A stretch of 64,000 nucleotides of DNA from Certhia americana (lineage: Eukaryota; Chordata; Aves; Passeriformes; Certhiidae): the NCBI GenBank assembly GCA_018697195.1, contig CM031879.1:44055193-44119192 (forward strand). Direction: 5' to 3'. Shown here one piece after another: positions 49,038 to 62,800 of this stretch; within the stretch, counting starts at the first letter, position 1, and each line of letters starts with the position of its first letter. The notes below the pieces were generated by a model, which had not been told where the DNA came from, did no database searches, and saw only the letters and a program-made list of their open reading frames with translations. A program made the translations under genes and the position numbers.

Positions 49038-52000
49038 AAGAAACAAGGCAGTATGGAAGTAAAAGTAACTAAGACCTGAAGATATTTTGCTGTTAGTTAT
49101 ACTTTAAAAAATAAACCCTAGCTTCAGTGATCTTAGCTGATAGTTAGAAGAATGCCTGTATTTGAATGATGAATTTATACATGCTGAATTCTGCCCCCAG
49201 CTACTCAGGTTCCTTCCCACTGACTCCCTCGGACTCTGGAACTTGTTTAAGCAGGATATAAATTAGTTCATGGAGTGCCACTAGGCCAATTAATTTTGGG
49301 GTATTTATATAATATCTTTCAATAAGTAAATTATTTGGGGTCAGGCACTAAAAATTTCTTTAGATTTCAGTGACATCATCACTTAGCAACAATCTGAGTG
49401 CCCAATAACCAAGAGAGACAGAAGGTAATTTTGAAAAACTTTTCGAAATAGAAAAAAAATACAGGTTAAAAAAGTAATCTTATTTTAATTTATTGGAAAC
49501 ATCTGATTTGATAATTAGCAATCATATTATTCTCAAACTGCTACTCCTTGTAATATCTGCAATTAGATCTGAGCATTATACAATATATTTATGTATACTA
49601 TAATTTTTATATGAACATGTGAAGGTTTGTCAATCAGTATGTTATACAAAATCTCAAGGAAATGGTAATATGCAGTAACAACTACACTAGTTAAATGACA
49701 AAGTATTTGCCACATTAAATTGTTATTGCATGATAATTACCAGAAATTAATGTAACTCAATTAAGATGTTATTCTTTCCCTATAAACCACTCTGAGAAGG
49801 GCTACAGCACATTTCCAATCAGCATCTGGTGAAAATTCTTCTGAATGTATTATTAGGCCTGAGGCAGCAAGGCAGGTAAGCCTCAAGGATGCATGTCCAA
49901 ACGATGTAGGCAGGGGCTGTGTCCACATCTATTACAGCATGAAAACTCCCTGTGTTCAACACAACCCCCCCAAAAATCCAAGGAATTTGTCTTTGCCAGT
50001 GACCTTTAGCCAAGTCCTGGATATGTCAGAATAAATTATTAAAGGCAAATGCCCCTATCTTAATAAATAACTTACTCTTTTCTCATTTCAGTAATGTATA
50101 GATTTTGCATAAAATTTACTTTGATAATTATACCAGTGTATGTAATTTGAAATACTTTCATGGCAGTAAAGAAACTTGAGAAAAGTACCTTGACTTTTCC
50201 AGTTTCTATCCACAGGGAAACAACATAATATGATGCTTTCAGCAGAACAAATTCCTAGGTTGTGTTCAGTATTCTCTCTGTCATGTACCAATTAGCACTG
50301 TTCAATCTTTTCCCCAAAAGGCTCAGATAGTTTTCTGGACTTCCTTCCTTTTGAGTGACAACAAAAAGCAGAAGTAACTCCTAAGTTCAAATAGACATAC
50401 CAACAATGAACTACTGTTCAGGACAAGATCTGTGACCTTCAGATTGTACTCTTCCACTTAGTTTTAATTCAGATGACTGAGTTAAATGACTGAGGTAAAC
50501 TGTCATTGAGAACTCTCAAACCTTAAAAGTGAGATCTTATTAGAAGTACTCTGTGCAAACAGAGACTTGCAGCATTGTTCTATTTATTTTTCACACATCT
50601 TTTGGTTTTTGTGAAATAAAATCTGAGTTGTGGAAATGAAGAGCCATTCAGAAGAACAAATGTAGCCATTGACTATAAATACCCTAAAAAAATTAATGTG
50701 AAAATAAGTTATGCATCCAGTGGCACAAATAGATCAGTTATACGAAATGCAAATTTAAAGAATGCTAGAAGTTAGTTTCTAATAGTTTCTAATGCATCCA
50801 CTAGTCTGCTACATCAATTTTATTTTTTGAACTACTATATGTAAAGTATTACTATTTGATAATTAATCAATAATAACCAAAGTATAATTGGAAACACCTG
50901 CTGGTAACCAATGCCCTATAAGAACCAACAACATCTCATAAAAGGGAAGCAGTCAAAGCACCATGATGTCTACTAAATATAAAACATATCAAGAAAACCA
51001 GATAATTTCCTGCAGTGGAAAGCATTATCAGTTCCTCTCCACACTCCATTTAGCAGTCACCTGTTCTTAAGATCTTTTAGGACTCCAGTTTCAGCAGGAG
51101 CCCAGTATCTCTCTCTGGAATTATTGCACTGAATGACAGTGGGAGCCACAGGTACTTGGGAACTTGCTCAGCACGTTGCAGAACTGGAATCACTGAAGAG
51201 TTCCCAGGCAAGACACTGACAGAGTGACGTATGGGTCACCATCCCTACAGAGCACCTCTGCACTGCCAACAGTGAGACAAGGCATACGCCATTGAAATCA
51301 GCCTGGGTTGGAATCCTTGCGTTTTGTGGTAGCTGGATTATAAATTCATGCCACATGCTCTCTCTTTACCATAGGAATGATTGATTCTTACCTAACCGTC
51401 AAAGGAAAAGCAAAATATTTTGTGGGAAAACAGTGATTTAAATGCCTAAGGGATCAACTTCCCATTGATGTCTGTGGGCAAGTCAGTGACTCTGAATGGT
51501 CTCTTTTGGACCAAATTCTTATCAACTTAGTTTAATAAATATACTGATTTTAAAAGGATAGGTAGTGAGTTTTAATTCATTATGTTTCAGTGACACTTGT
51601 TCATACTTGGATTGGACATTCCAAATCAAAGCCTCTCTAAAATAGCTTAAATTGAGGAGCAGCATCATAAAGTAAAAGATCAATGGCTTTAGATTGATAA
51701 TATTTTTGAGCAGATGAAAATATCCAAGCTACTATTTGTTTTACCTGAAACTAATGCCCTTAGAAAAAAACAAACAAACAAAAAAAAGAAATAAGTTGAC
51801 AGTTGTTCTGTGGCTCACTGATAATTACTTTCCTTGCCTTTTCATGATGATTTAGCACCACCATCATGCCCAAGTTTCTCAATTTAAAGATGAATGAGCC
51901 TGAAGATGCCAAATCCTTAATCCCTACAGGTGAGGAACTGTCCATACTGCCTGGCAGTGATTCTTCTGGGTAACTACACTGTGTTAACAGGTTCTCAAGA

Positions 52001-53406
52001 GAATCCTTATTTCCTAGATCAGGCATCAGTGATCAACATTAAAATATTACTTATTCTCTTGTCCACAACAGCTGAAAGGAAAAAAAAAAAAAAAAAAAAA
52101 AAGAATTCTAAATTTGGAACTTGAGAAGCACTTCTGTGGAATATTTCATTACCATATATTATGAAAACTTCTCTGCTCAAGTTTTCCTTGAACTTCAGGG
52201 GATTACAGATAAATCATGAGGAGAACACAAATGTTACTTTATCTTTCTCAAAGAATGAAAGCATAAATGAAAAGTTCTGTCACTGGGAGGAGGAGAGGAA
52301 GGGAAAGAGATGACTACACCCTGCAGTTCTGGCACATTAAGGGGAGGGAAGGACTGTCCTGAAGCAGGAAAACAATAACCTAAAAAATAAAAAGAAAAGA
52401 AAAGTTATTAAAGCACTCAGAAGAATTCTTTTTTTAATCTGACTTTTAGTTCAGTTCATAATCAGATCTTTTTCTATTTAATTCTGGTTTTCAAGAACTG
52501 TGGTTTTTATAACAGTATTATGTCAGTGTGTTCTTTTCTAATTCCAAAAAGAGTTCCAGGGCATGTATTGGGCAGAATGTGACCAAAAAGGGCTTCAGTA
52601 GTTTCAACTCTTACTCAAGGCATAGGCATGGCAGCCTTTCAAATGGAATATATAGTACCATGCCTTCTCGCAGAAATTTCAGCAATAATCAATGTCTTTG
52701 GAAACAAACAAAGCTGCTAGCATGACAAGAGGTAGTTAGGAATTTACACAGAGCATCCTAAGAGCAACTAATTTACAAAAAAAATGGATGAAGTGCAAAG
52801 ATTAAATAGACCTTTTTTCCTCCGGACACTTTTTCTAATTAAAAGTAAACAAACTTCCATTTCATAAAGCAGACCGATTTCTTTAACAGCTATACTTATT
52901 ATCATCCTCACTTCATGCTTGCAATAGAAAATTCTGTAGAACGGAGTTCAGGTGTCATCTCCACGGAGATTAATTCTATAATGAGCTGATGGGTTTCAGG
53001 GAGATATCGTTGCTTTTCCTTCCTGTTGCCATGTGCTTTGGATCATGCTCATACTGAATTACAAAAAAATCCCAATAGTGACATTTATTGTAGAAAATTT
53101 TCATATTATTTGATTAACTACTGGAATAGAGAACTCTACTGTTCACACCTTTCTGCCAATCAGGCAGTACAGTGTGAGGAAGGAGGAACTATTTTAAAGT
53201 GCTCTAGAGTGAAACATTATTTTCTGCTTAGATCATGACTTCAATTGATGGTATTATGTTAGTGCTTTGGCTGACAGTCTTTGATAGCCAGCTCCTCCAG
53301 ATTTAGGAGAGGCTTTTGAAGTAGTTGTGAAAGTGCTTTTGATGGCTTCTCCTGGAAGATTATATTGAATTCTGAAGTTTTAACAAAAACTGAGTCCGTT
53401 ATGCAG
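49038..53406. other. AT-rich unique sequence, no gene recognised
   Basis: No gene recognised. It holds a CAAA-type run at 51,764-51,790 and the poly(A) run at 52,080-52,102. A moderately GC patch at about 51,040-51,330 shows no identifiable domain. Confidence 0.55.
52080..52102. repeat. poly(A) run (23 A)
   Basis: A perfect 23-base A run. No retroposed gene body or flanking duplication was recognised to its left, so it is recorded as simple sequence. Confidence 0.85.
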
Positions 53407-53460
53407 TGTCGTGGTTTAGCCCCAGTTGGGATTAACTCTAATCCAGCCAAAACCAGCACA
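53407..53460 (+). mobile_element. remnant of an avian LTR, both ends kept, middle lost
   Basis: The first part, TGTCGTGGTTTAGCCCCAG, matches the start of a widespread avian endogenous-retrovirus LTR family. The last part, TTAACTCTAATCCAGCCAAA followed by ACCAGCACA, matches its end. Only about 54 bp remain where a full LTR would be several hundred. The two ends are imperfect inverted repeats of each other (TGTCGTGGTTT against TGTGCTGGTTT), as LTR ends are. I see no matching target duplication: the left flank is ATGCAG, the right TTCACA. Family assignment is from memory. Confidence 0.6.
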
Positions 53461-56400
53461 TTCACAGAAATTAAGTGTATAGATAGGATTATGGGAAATG
53501 TATAGAGGTCTGGGTTTGCTTTTTTTTCTGAAAAATTTAAACTAAGTCTTTCAGCAAATGGAGTATTTTCTATCAAAATGCAGATATTCTCTACCTCAGA
53601 GATTTTAATTAAAAAAGTGATAACTTTCACTCTATGTAAAATTCTGTCCTACATTTGTCTATTTCATCCTGAGATAAGTTATTCAATCATGTCTTCAAAC
53701 AGTTCTCTCCACAACTATCACAAACAGCCTTGCTCCACATCTGCTTTGCCCAGAGAACTCTGTTCTCTTGCATTCTTTGATCCCTTCAACCTATGACCCA
53801 CCCCATTCATTTATCTAATTTTTTCTAGATGTATTGAAAACTTGGCAGTTGGTAATTCCAGCACATGGCAGGGCCTTTGAGGCTGAGTCAGCTGCATGTA
53901 GAAGTTTTGTCCTTCTGAACAGGCATTATACAAGATCCTGATGTTTTGTGCCTTTAAGATGAGGCACATTTTAACTGTTGCATTTATGTCCTAGCACATT
54001 ACACTTATTGTAATTAATCCTGTTTCCACGGGGCAAGTTCCTTGACAAAGTTCTCAGGGTGAATTACCAAAACCCAGAGTCAAAATAACCTTTCTCAGTG
54101 CACATTTCCATACATGCTGTGTGAGAAGCTGGACCAGATTTTTACCTGGCAGTCACCACAGAACCATGATGTGTGTCAGTATTTTGTGTCTGATTTGTAA
54201 TACATCAAACATTTCCCTGAGACCATGAAAGCCATCAGAGTGCAGCCAAGAGAAATATTTGCTTTCACCTGCCTTCAGCCTGTTTTCTATCCAGTGAGAG
54301 TCCCACCATCAGATAGCCGATGAGAAAGATAAGTAACAATATTGTAGAGAGTCTCCAATCCAGGAGGTACAAAGTGCTTTAAAATAACCAAGTCTCCCAT
54401 TGCTGCTTGTTTTATAGGATTTGAAAAATTCTGTGCTACCTCTATATTTAGTAAGTAGTGATAGGACAAGACTTCAATGTCCTTCAGTACTCCAGCTGCT
54501 TAGGTGTTTTTCTAATGATATAGCACCTTCAGAGTATTACTGAAGCAAGAAAACAGAGCAGTAAAACCAGTGACATTTTTCCCCCACTACACATTTTAAT
54601 TCTTTATCTGTAAATCAAATAAGACTTCTCCCATCTTTTCTGATTGGTTTGACCATTCCATCTCTTATAACAGCTTCTGATCCTCATTTTTCCACTTGGC
54701 AATGTAACACATTCAGAAATAAATATTAATGCCCTTGAACTTACCATGGCCATATATTAGAATGAAAGCAAAAAATTCCAAGAAATACACCAGTAGAAAA
54801 TGAATATAAGGTCACAAATTTGGTGCCATACCAAACTTTTTGAGATAATAAGATTTTCTTATACATAAAATGAAAATAAAACTGCACACATTTGAGGCTT
54901 AGTTATTTTAAGCTTTCTCTTAAAAACCATATAAATGCTAAAAGCTACTGCTACATAACAATTAGAAATTCTTTTTTAGTAAACTTTTACTTGTAAATAG
55001 CACTTAAATTTTTGACCAAAGTGTATATACATCATGATCACTAATTGGTACAGATATTGCTGCTTCACTTTGCTTTGCAGTTGGGGGTCATAAAAGTTCA
55101 AGCAAAGCAATGTAGAGGATTAGCTGTATGCTATGTAGGTAGTCCTTCCCCTATTTCATCACCATCTTGTGAAAATGGAGGTTGTTTCTGCAGAGTTAAA
55201 TCAGAGTTAAGAGGCAGGACAACATTTTATACTTCAGGACTTTCTTTTAACAGCCTTGTGCGCCCCTCTTAATTCTCCGCTCTGAATCATTCCAGGACAT
55301 CTTGAAAGTCAAGCCACTAAAGGAACACTGTGTTATTTTCCAATGACTCAGCTCTTTTTTCTCTGCCAACTTGTGCACCTATTTTGACCTTATTAACATT
55401 CTGGTCAGAATCCCTTTCCTTCTCACACACAAAAAAAAAATAAAGTGAATGGAACCTGAAAGTACATGAATATCTAACACCCATTCCTTCTTCAGGTGTC
55501 CTGTCCAGACACTGCTAGTCAGAGTAGATTTGAATCTCTGTTTAATGGGTATGGAAATACTGTCCTGCCAAACTAAGCAGCTGACCCAGAAGCCATATCT
55601 CATTAATACCATGTCATATAGTATGAATAGAGATCCTTCAAGAACAGGAATATGTCAGAAACTTCCTAACAATATGTCCACTCCTGCCATCATCAATTTA
55701 GTCTGAATTCTTGGAGAAGGAAAAATGGATACTACTCTATGCCTCTTTTCTATATACCGATTAATTCATCTATATAATGACTGTGAAGTAGTATCTTTCT
55801 ACAGTTGCCATAAAAATAGGAGATAAAACATAATTACAAGAAATAGAGATCAGGTTTAGAGATTTCTTATTCATATTTCAAATTAACTGCTGATTAACCT
55901 GAAATGTGTATTTATATTCATAGTTATGAATTGGCAGTCTTAGAAACATAAATCATAAATAAATTCATAAGCCTAGAAGTCAGAGCCTGCCTTACCAAAA
56001 GGATTCTAGGGGAGTTTAACTTTGAAAAAGAGCTGTTGCCACTGTAGCTAGCAAATTCCTCTAACTTTGCAGATGCCATAAGACTTGTAATGTTGAAAAA
56101 TGGATACATAAAATAAAAAAGAATCCACCACATTTTCAAAAGGAATTCAGGTTATATCCTTGCCAAATTAAGTTGCCATGACAAAACTTAGTCTTTTACT
56201 GGTGAGTACATATTAACAACACCTTCCATACATTTTTAAACTGTATCATGTGCAAAAGTAAATTGATTGTCTGCAGGGATATAATGTACTGCAGTTGCTC
56301 AGTGATATTCTGGCAGAATTTGTCTAGACCACTTAAATAGACTAAATATGAAAAAAAAACACATTGTACTGGCACTCACATGGGATCAAGATGCTGGTCA

Positions 56401-57179
56401 GGGTCCAGTTTAAACATCTTGCTGTCACGATAACTTCCTGGAATTGATCATTCTACATCTCAAAGAGAAAGGCTTTTCAAGGAACACTTAGATCTTTTAC
56501 CCCCTGTATAATAAGAGAGTGGTTGATAATTTTTCTTGTCCTTTTTATGAACTGAAACTGATATCACTGGCAGAACACTGCTGGAGGAATGAAGAAACTT
56601 TATGTACTTTTTATCTTGTTCACAGAGAATTAATTAGTAAAACTGTATGCTATATCTCAATCACGTGTTGTTTAAAAGGAAAGAGCATTTCTTCAGTGTA
56701 ATGTGTTTCCCCCCTAGTTCAAAAGAATCTGATAATAACAGCTTATCTTTGTCAGTTTTCAGCTGATGAAAAGGTTAAATATATCTCATTGAACTAGATC
56801 TCTCTGAGCCAATTCACGCATGCATGTTGTTCCCTGCTGGCTTGATCCTCTATGCCATTATCCTTGCCTACAAAAAGCATTAATGTTGTTTAACACATTT
56901 ATTGGTCACTCTCAATTTTTATGCCATTTGCTAAACCCTTGGTTTCAGGATGCTGAGAAACCTTTAAGTGCATCTTTCCAATTTTGGGGTTTTTTTGGAT
57001 TAATAGTGTACTTTAATTCTGGTTGGTGCTATCTTCAAAGAAAGCACAGACTGTCCTGGGAGGGTTAAAATGAAGTTACTAGTCTTACTACTTTTAAATC
57101 CTCTGCATCTGCTTAGGAAGATGTGTGGTAGTCTTTGAAAGGCTATTGTTGGACTGTATTGCAGGGAAAACACTAGAGT

Positions 57180-57211
<32 letters not shown>

Positions 57212-58351
57212 TCTTCCTGAAAAATACTTTTCACTATGGGAATCAAAAATATTTCTGCTTTTTTAGCACCAAGCACAGTACATAACATGAGGTAGAAAAA
57301 CTGGTATCAGTCATTAATACCTTGCTTTATCTGTAAGAGATGAGAAAAGGAATGAAAAAGAAAATTTGTGTTGCTTTAACAAAATTGAATTATGCCTTCA
57401 AGTTAGCAGCTGCACAATAGCAGAAGGGAAGAGTTATATTAGAAGAGAAGAACAAGGCAGAAGAACTAGAAAAATGCCAGAAAAAGTCAAGAAAAGGAAG
57501 ACTGGACAGAAAACGTTTCATCCAGGAAAAGATATGAAACTGGAGCTGAGCTTGCTGAAGGACAATGCATAACTGTATTGACATTTCTAACTCTGCCCTA
57601 AAACCTATTTGAGGACACAAGACCACTGAAAGTCTTCTACTTACACAGGACAGACAGACCCTCCACTTGTTAAGAAACACAAGAACAGCTATGATCCATG
57701 GTTGTACAAATACGCATTCATCCTGCATGTTGCCTTTTTGTATGCTACTTAATTTTTCCAGTCTACTTTGCTGTTACCCCTTAAAGCTACAGTTTTAGTA
57801 CTCTGGAAGTCCATTTCACTGAAAAATACCATTCAAAACCAGATACTATATTGTGAAATAATTTCCTACTCAATATTAACCACTCAGAGTAGTGTTAGTA
57901 GCCCAAGAGGACATCTGAACAAGTAGAGCTGCAGCCTATTGAGAGCATTCTGACAGGCTCTCTAGATGAGGTCCCCATCCACCACCTCTGCTTTAACATC
58001 TTTCTGATGTGCAGGCACTACAAATATCTACCACATGAAAGGGGTATCATTCTATTATTTGGATACAAGTAACATCTTTCAGTATACAAACAGCAATAAT
58101 TTTTTGTGAAAAAGGGAAGCATGAGCCAAGGTGGGTCTTTCAGAATAAAATCTGGAATTATAGCATCGCTAATATCTGTTTCAGACAAGAGTTTCATTAT
58201 TCAGTGTTTAGAGAAGGGTGAAATTTCAAAATGTAATGCTACAAGGGAACTTTTCAGATATTTATGTTAATGGATCGGTCATACCTAACCAACTGGTACT
58301 TGCAGTGTCTTTTGCCCAGTGGTGAGAGGATAAGTATTAGCTATATATGAC
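53461..58351. other. AT-rich unique sequence, no gene recognised
   Basis: No gene or further repeat family recognised apart from the poly(A) run at 57,180-57,205. Short open frames such as 57,366-57,572 are lysine-rich because of A-rich DNA and are not supported as genes. Confidence 0.55.
57180..57205. repeat. poly(A) run (26 A)
   Basis: A perfect 26-base A run. The DNA to its left shows no recognisable retroposed sequence. Confidence 0.85.
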
Positions 58352-59800
58352 TCACAGAATTGACAAGGTTGGGAGGGATGTGTCCCTGATCTAACAGGGT
58401 CATTCTGGATCACATTGTACAGAATTGTTCTTGAGTATCTCCAGTGAAGAAGACTCCACAACATTTATGGGCAATTTGTTCCAGTGCCCAGTCACCTGCA
58501 TTGCAAAGAAGTTCTTCCTTAGGTGGAACTTCTGTGCATCAGTTTCTGCCCATTGCTTCTTGTCCTATTGCTAGGTACCACCAAGAGCCTGATCTTGACA
58601 CATCCCCTTCAGATACTTACAGACATTGATGTGGGCCCCTCTCAGTTGTCTCCTCTTGAGGCTAAACAGACCCAGCTCCCTCAGCATTTCCTTATAAGCG
58701 AGGCATTCCAGTACCCTCATAATCTTTGTAGCCCTCCACCAGACCCACTCCAGCACCTCCATGCCTCTCTTGTGTGCTGAGGTGCCCGGAACTGGCCACA
58801 GCACACTGAGGCCTCACCAGGGCTGAGTAGAGGGGTAGAATCAGTTCCCTTAACCTGCTGGCAATGCTAAAGGACTGCTTAGAACTCTGGAGTATTGACC
58901 ACTCCTCCCAGCTTTGTGTCATCAGTGAACTTGCAGAGGAAATATCTTCCCCCTCATTCAAGTCATTGAGGAATAAGTTAAACAATGCTGGGCTCAGTAT
59001 GGAACCTTCGGGGACACTACTAGTGACAGGCCTTCCACTAGACCCTGTGCCACTATCATAACCCTCTGAGATCTGCTGCTCAGTCCTTTCTTAATCCACC
59101 TTGCTGTCTACTTATCCAGTCCACTCTTCCTGAGTTTGCCTATGAAGTCATTGTGAGAGACAGAGCCAAAAGACTTCCTGAAGTCAAGGCAGGTAATATC
59201 CACTGCTCTCCACTCAAATTCATCCAGGTAGTTGTTTCATTTTAGAAGGCAATCAGGTTAGTCAGGCATGATTTACCTTTAGTGAATTCATGATGACTAC
59301 TCCTGATCACATTTTTTGTCATCCATGTGGACAGAGGTGGCCTCCAGCATGAAGTGCTTCATCACCTTTCCAGGGATTGAGATGAGGCTGACTGGACAGT
59401 AGTTCCCCATGCCCTTCTTGTTACCCTTTTGAAAATCAGGATTCCCTTCCAGCCAGTAGCAGACACACCCCATAATGCCGTCTTTACTAGTCTGCCCTTT
59501 TATCCTGACCCATAAGCTCTTGACTTGCTCATCATCCACCCCATGAGCTCGATACATTCCAAGTGTTGCCTCACACAGAGGGCAACTCCACCACTGTGCC
59601 TTCCTTTTCTGTCTCTCCTGAACAGAAAGAAGCCCTGTACGACAACATTGCAGTCACACAATCTATCCCACCATGGCTCCATAACCACAAGAAGGCCAAA
59701 GCCCTGTGACAGCACGTGGATCTGTAGTTCACCCCGTTTGTTCTCCATTCTGCATGCACTGGTGTACAGGCACTTTGTACAAGTATTTGATAGTCTCAGG
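58352..59800 (-). repeat. CR1 LINE, rearranged copy with endonuclease and RT parts
   Basis: The longest CR1 in the window, on the minus strand. From its 5' side (right) it encodes the start of the endonuclease (MENKRGELQ near 59,748, then VVMEPWWD where the family has ITETWWD, and RRDRKGRHSGGVALCV). It then jumps near 59,450 to reverse transcriptase (GNYCPVSLISIPGKVM). The RT region continues to the catalytic box at about 58,916-58,931, which reads FTDD rather than FADD, in a frame different from the preceding LFNLFLNDL. Near 58,860 it jumps again to the C-terminal part (LILPLYSALVRPQ, later [20 protein letters not shown]), and it ends in a decayed 3' UTR at about 58,352. Several stops and frameshifts are present. 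It is an old, dead copy. The jumps could be deletions in one copy or two overlapping insertions of the same orientation. Confidence 0.88.
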
Positions 59801-62800
59801 ATCCCAGCAGGGGCAGGGGTGAGAAATGATGCGTCACAGTCCTGTCTTGTGGTTACGTCTTTGGCTGTTTGTGCTTGCTTGACTTCAGAATTTAGAAACT
59901 AAAACCTGTAATTAATCTTTTTTATGCCAAGTTTTGTGGCCAGTGCAGGCATATGTTGACTTATCAGAGTATATCTCTAATAGAAACACCTTCAGTGGCT
60001 GATTTACCAACATTAAAATGGCTGATTATAGGCTTATACAACTGGAAAAGAAGCAGCTTTACAGATGGCAGGGGCTAAAAACACCTTTCACAAGATACAA
60101 AGTGCACTCCTATCACAGCTCAAACTACAGCTTCAACTAGGTTGTCAGACATACATTCTGTGTTCAGCCTGCTGTGTTCCGCAGTGCCAAAAACATCATC
60201 TTGTCCCACCAAATGAAGCCACTTCAGAAAAATATCCTGTAGAAGTAATGCCTGGTCCCACCTCCTCCTCTTCCTGATGCATGAAGGTACTAATGATCTT
60301 CCATGCTCTCCAAAGTCATCAGTTATCATGACTGCTCCTCTGTTCAGGGTAATCTGTTCATATGAATTGCACTGTTAATCACTGATGTTCCTACCTGCTC
60401 TTTAACATAATTTTGAAATACTGTTTTGAAATCTGTTTTGAAATAATTTGAAAATATTGCTAGCTGGGGGCAAAAGGATGACTGATTAGTCAGTCACAGG
60501 TGGAGTTTGATTGTAATTTCAGGAATTTTTTTCCATAGATACCTCAACAATCACCACGAAAAGTTTCCTTAGTGTGCCAATATGTGTTCAGAATATTATA
60601 TAATTGTTCTTAAAGCATTCCTCAAGAGACACCCGCTTCCTAACATCCCAATTTCTAATGAAAGGTGGAGAAATGCCTGCAAAAGTTGAAACTTGGCAAA
60701 ATTTTAAAAATGTAACCTTGTTGGATATTCCCTAAATAAACTTTTGCTGATCTTAACTGTGAGTTCATGTGCATGTGAAATTGGTTTTTGTAACAGGAAT
60801 TTTTTCTGTCTTTAATAATGGAAAAAGTACTGTCCCATACTATGACTTTATCAACATGTATCCATTTATGACTATCACCTTATTAAAAGCATAAAAAATA
60901 TGCAAATAGACTTTTGTGACCAGAAAAATACCCTTTTCTTAATAATTTTTGTGTGTCACATAGTAAGTAGAAAGTGAAAATAAAAACCTTTAATAGTAGG
61001 TAGATTTTAGGTAGAATAATATCTGAATTAAAACAACTTGAAATGTATTTTGGCTGATCCCACCCAAAAAATACAAAAAAAAGATGACCGAGCTATCTAG
61101 GTATACAGTACCTACCAGTATAGCTTAGAGATAAAGAAATGGTTTTAAAATACTAATCTCCCTGAGGTTTAAATAGCAATTAATTATATAGCAATTTTGA
61201 GATTTCCCCCTTTTGATCCTATTCATTATTCACTGTCATGTGAACTGTTCTTTCTAATTTTCCCAATAGTAATTATCATTGAATTTATTATAAAATTTCT
61301 TTTCTGTTGTTCATTTTTACATTTAACTCAGATTTCTTTTAACTGCTTCTAAATGTCTATGTATTTCATGAAACCTGTTTTGGCTATTTTTTTTTCATTC
61401 AAGTGTATCAGTTTCCATTGCAAACTTCCCCACAGACCTGCCAGCACTCTTCAAACCATTTTGCAAGCATCCAAAGCATCCATGTCAGCTCCACAGACGT
61501 GCAAATAATTTTGCCTTTGAGAACACCTAGTCTTTAACCAACACCACTGACAATTTGTAACAATTATAGAAGCTAGAATGGCAACCATGAAATACATTTC
61601 ACGTGGTCCACTCCAGAGTGATCAAACAGCAGTATTAACAACTTGGTATTAACAGCTTCTGTCAGCTTTGAAGGATTTCAGATCCAAAAAGAAAGAAGTA
61701 TGATGCTCCTAATTCCTCATATTATCTTGATGCAGAAAATATGATGTGCATGCATGACTCTAAGGAGTTCACTCTTTCTTGCTATTGAGAAAAAAAATAT
61801 CCTCATCAGTGCAGAAATACTATCATCATATATTCCCACATGACACAACTAACATGTTAAGGTTTAAACGCATGCAGTACTAAACTGTACCAGAATTATT
61901 AGGCATGTATTAGTCATGACAGTCAGCATAACATGAAGCTTGTTCTTGGGTCTGTCCAATGTCTGTTTTTGCCCTGCTTTTGCCCCCTTGACCACTTAAT
62001 ATAATTTCTCCTCAAAGCTGGGGACACAGTACCTGGTAATTGTGCTGCCTTACAGAGTGGATGTACAATGCCTGAAGGGTAGCATTCTGCACAGCCTGCA
62101 GTGTCCCTCCTTCTCCCTCACAACTTCTGGAACAAGTCATAGCTCCCCCATGATCTCTGTCCACTGAGATTGGGCTGGTTGGACAGTAGGAGTGAGAGAG
62201 AGAAAAGCATATGCCTATGGCCCTTGAATCCTTGGTCACTCTCTAGCCAAAGATTTAAAAGAACTGTGATAACTTAAGGCTACCACGATCCATTCCTGTT
62301 ACCACCTTTATCATGACAGCATCAAATGATACAGTTCATTACTAATTCCAATGATGTTCTTCTAAGATACTAATGCTTATCTACTGAGCTGTGCTCCATG
62401 AGACATTTTCCACAATTATATATCATATCAGAATATCTTGCTGTGAGTCCTAAGCATTAAAAAAGGGGGAATGGAAACAAAAATAATATTCTAATAGTAA
62501 GCAGCAGCACTCTTCCATAAGAAGAAACAGAGTAAATGCCTGAACAATGGAATAGATGGAGGTTTTACTAAGGATGTTTTGTTGGATTTCATGTTGATTC
62601 CTACTGCCACTTTTCCTCTCTCTTTTGAAGTATTTATTGCTTATCTTTATACCTATTTTTACTTTCCACTCTTATTTATCAGATGTTCAGTGTGCCACTG
62701 TTCTTGCAGGCTGTAGAACAACAGCAAAAGTAAAGCTATCTGGGCTATGCTCCTGTTAGCAGCACTTTCCCTTTGGACAGCAATAAAGGAAGGCTCTCTG

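Noticed and set aside
52080..57205. The two poly(A) runs as tails of processed pseudogenes
   Set aside because: No recognisable gene body lies to the left of either run, and no flanking target duplications were found.
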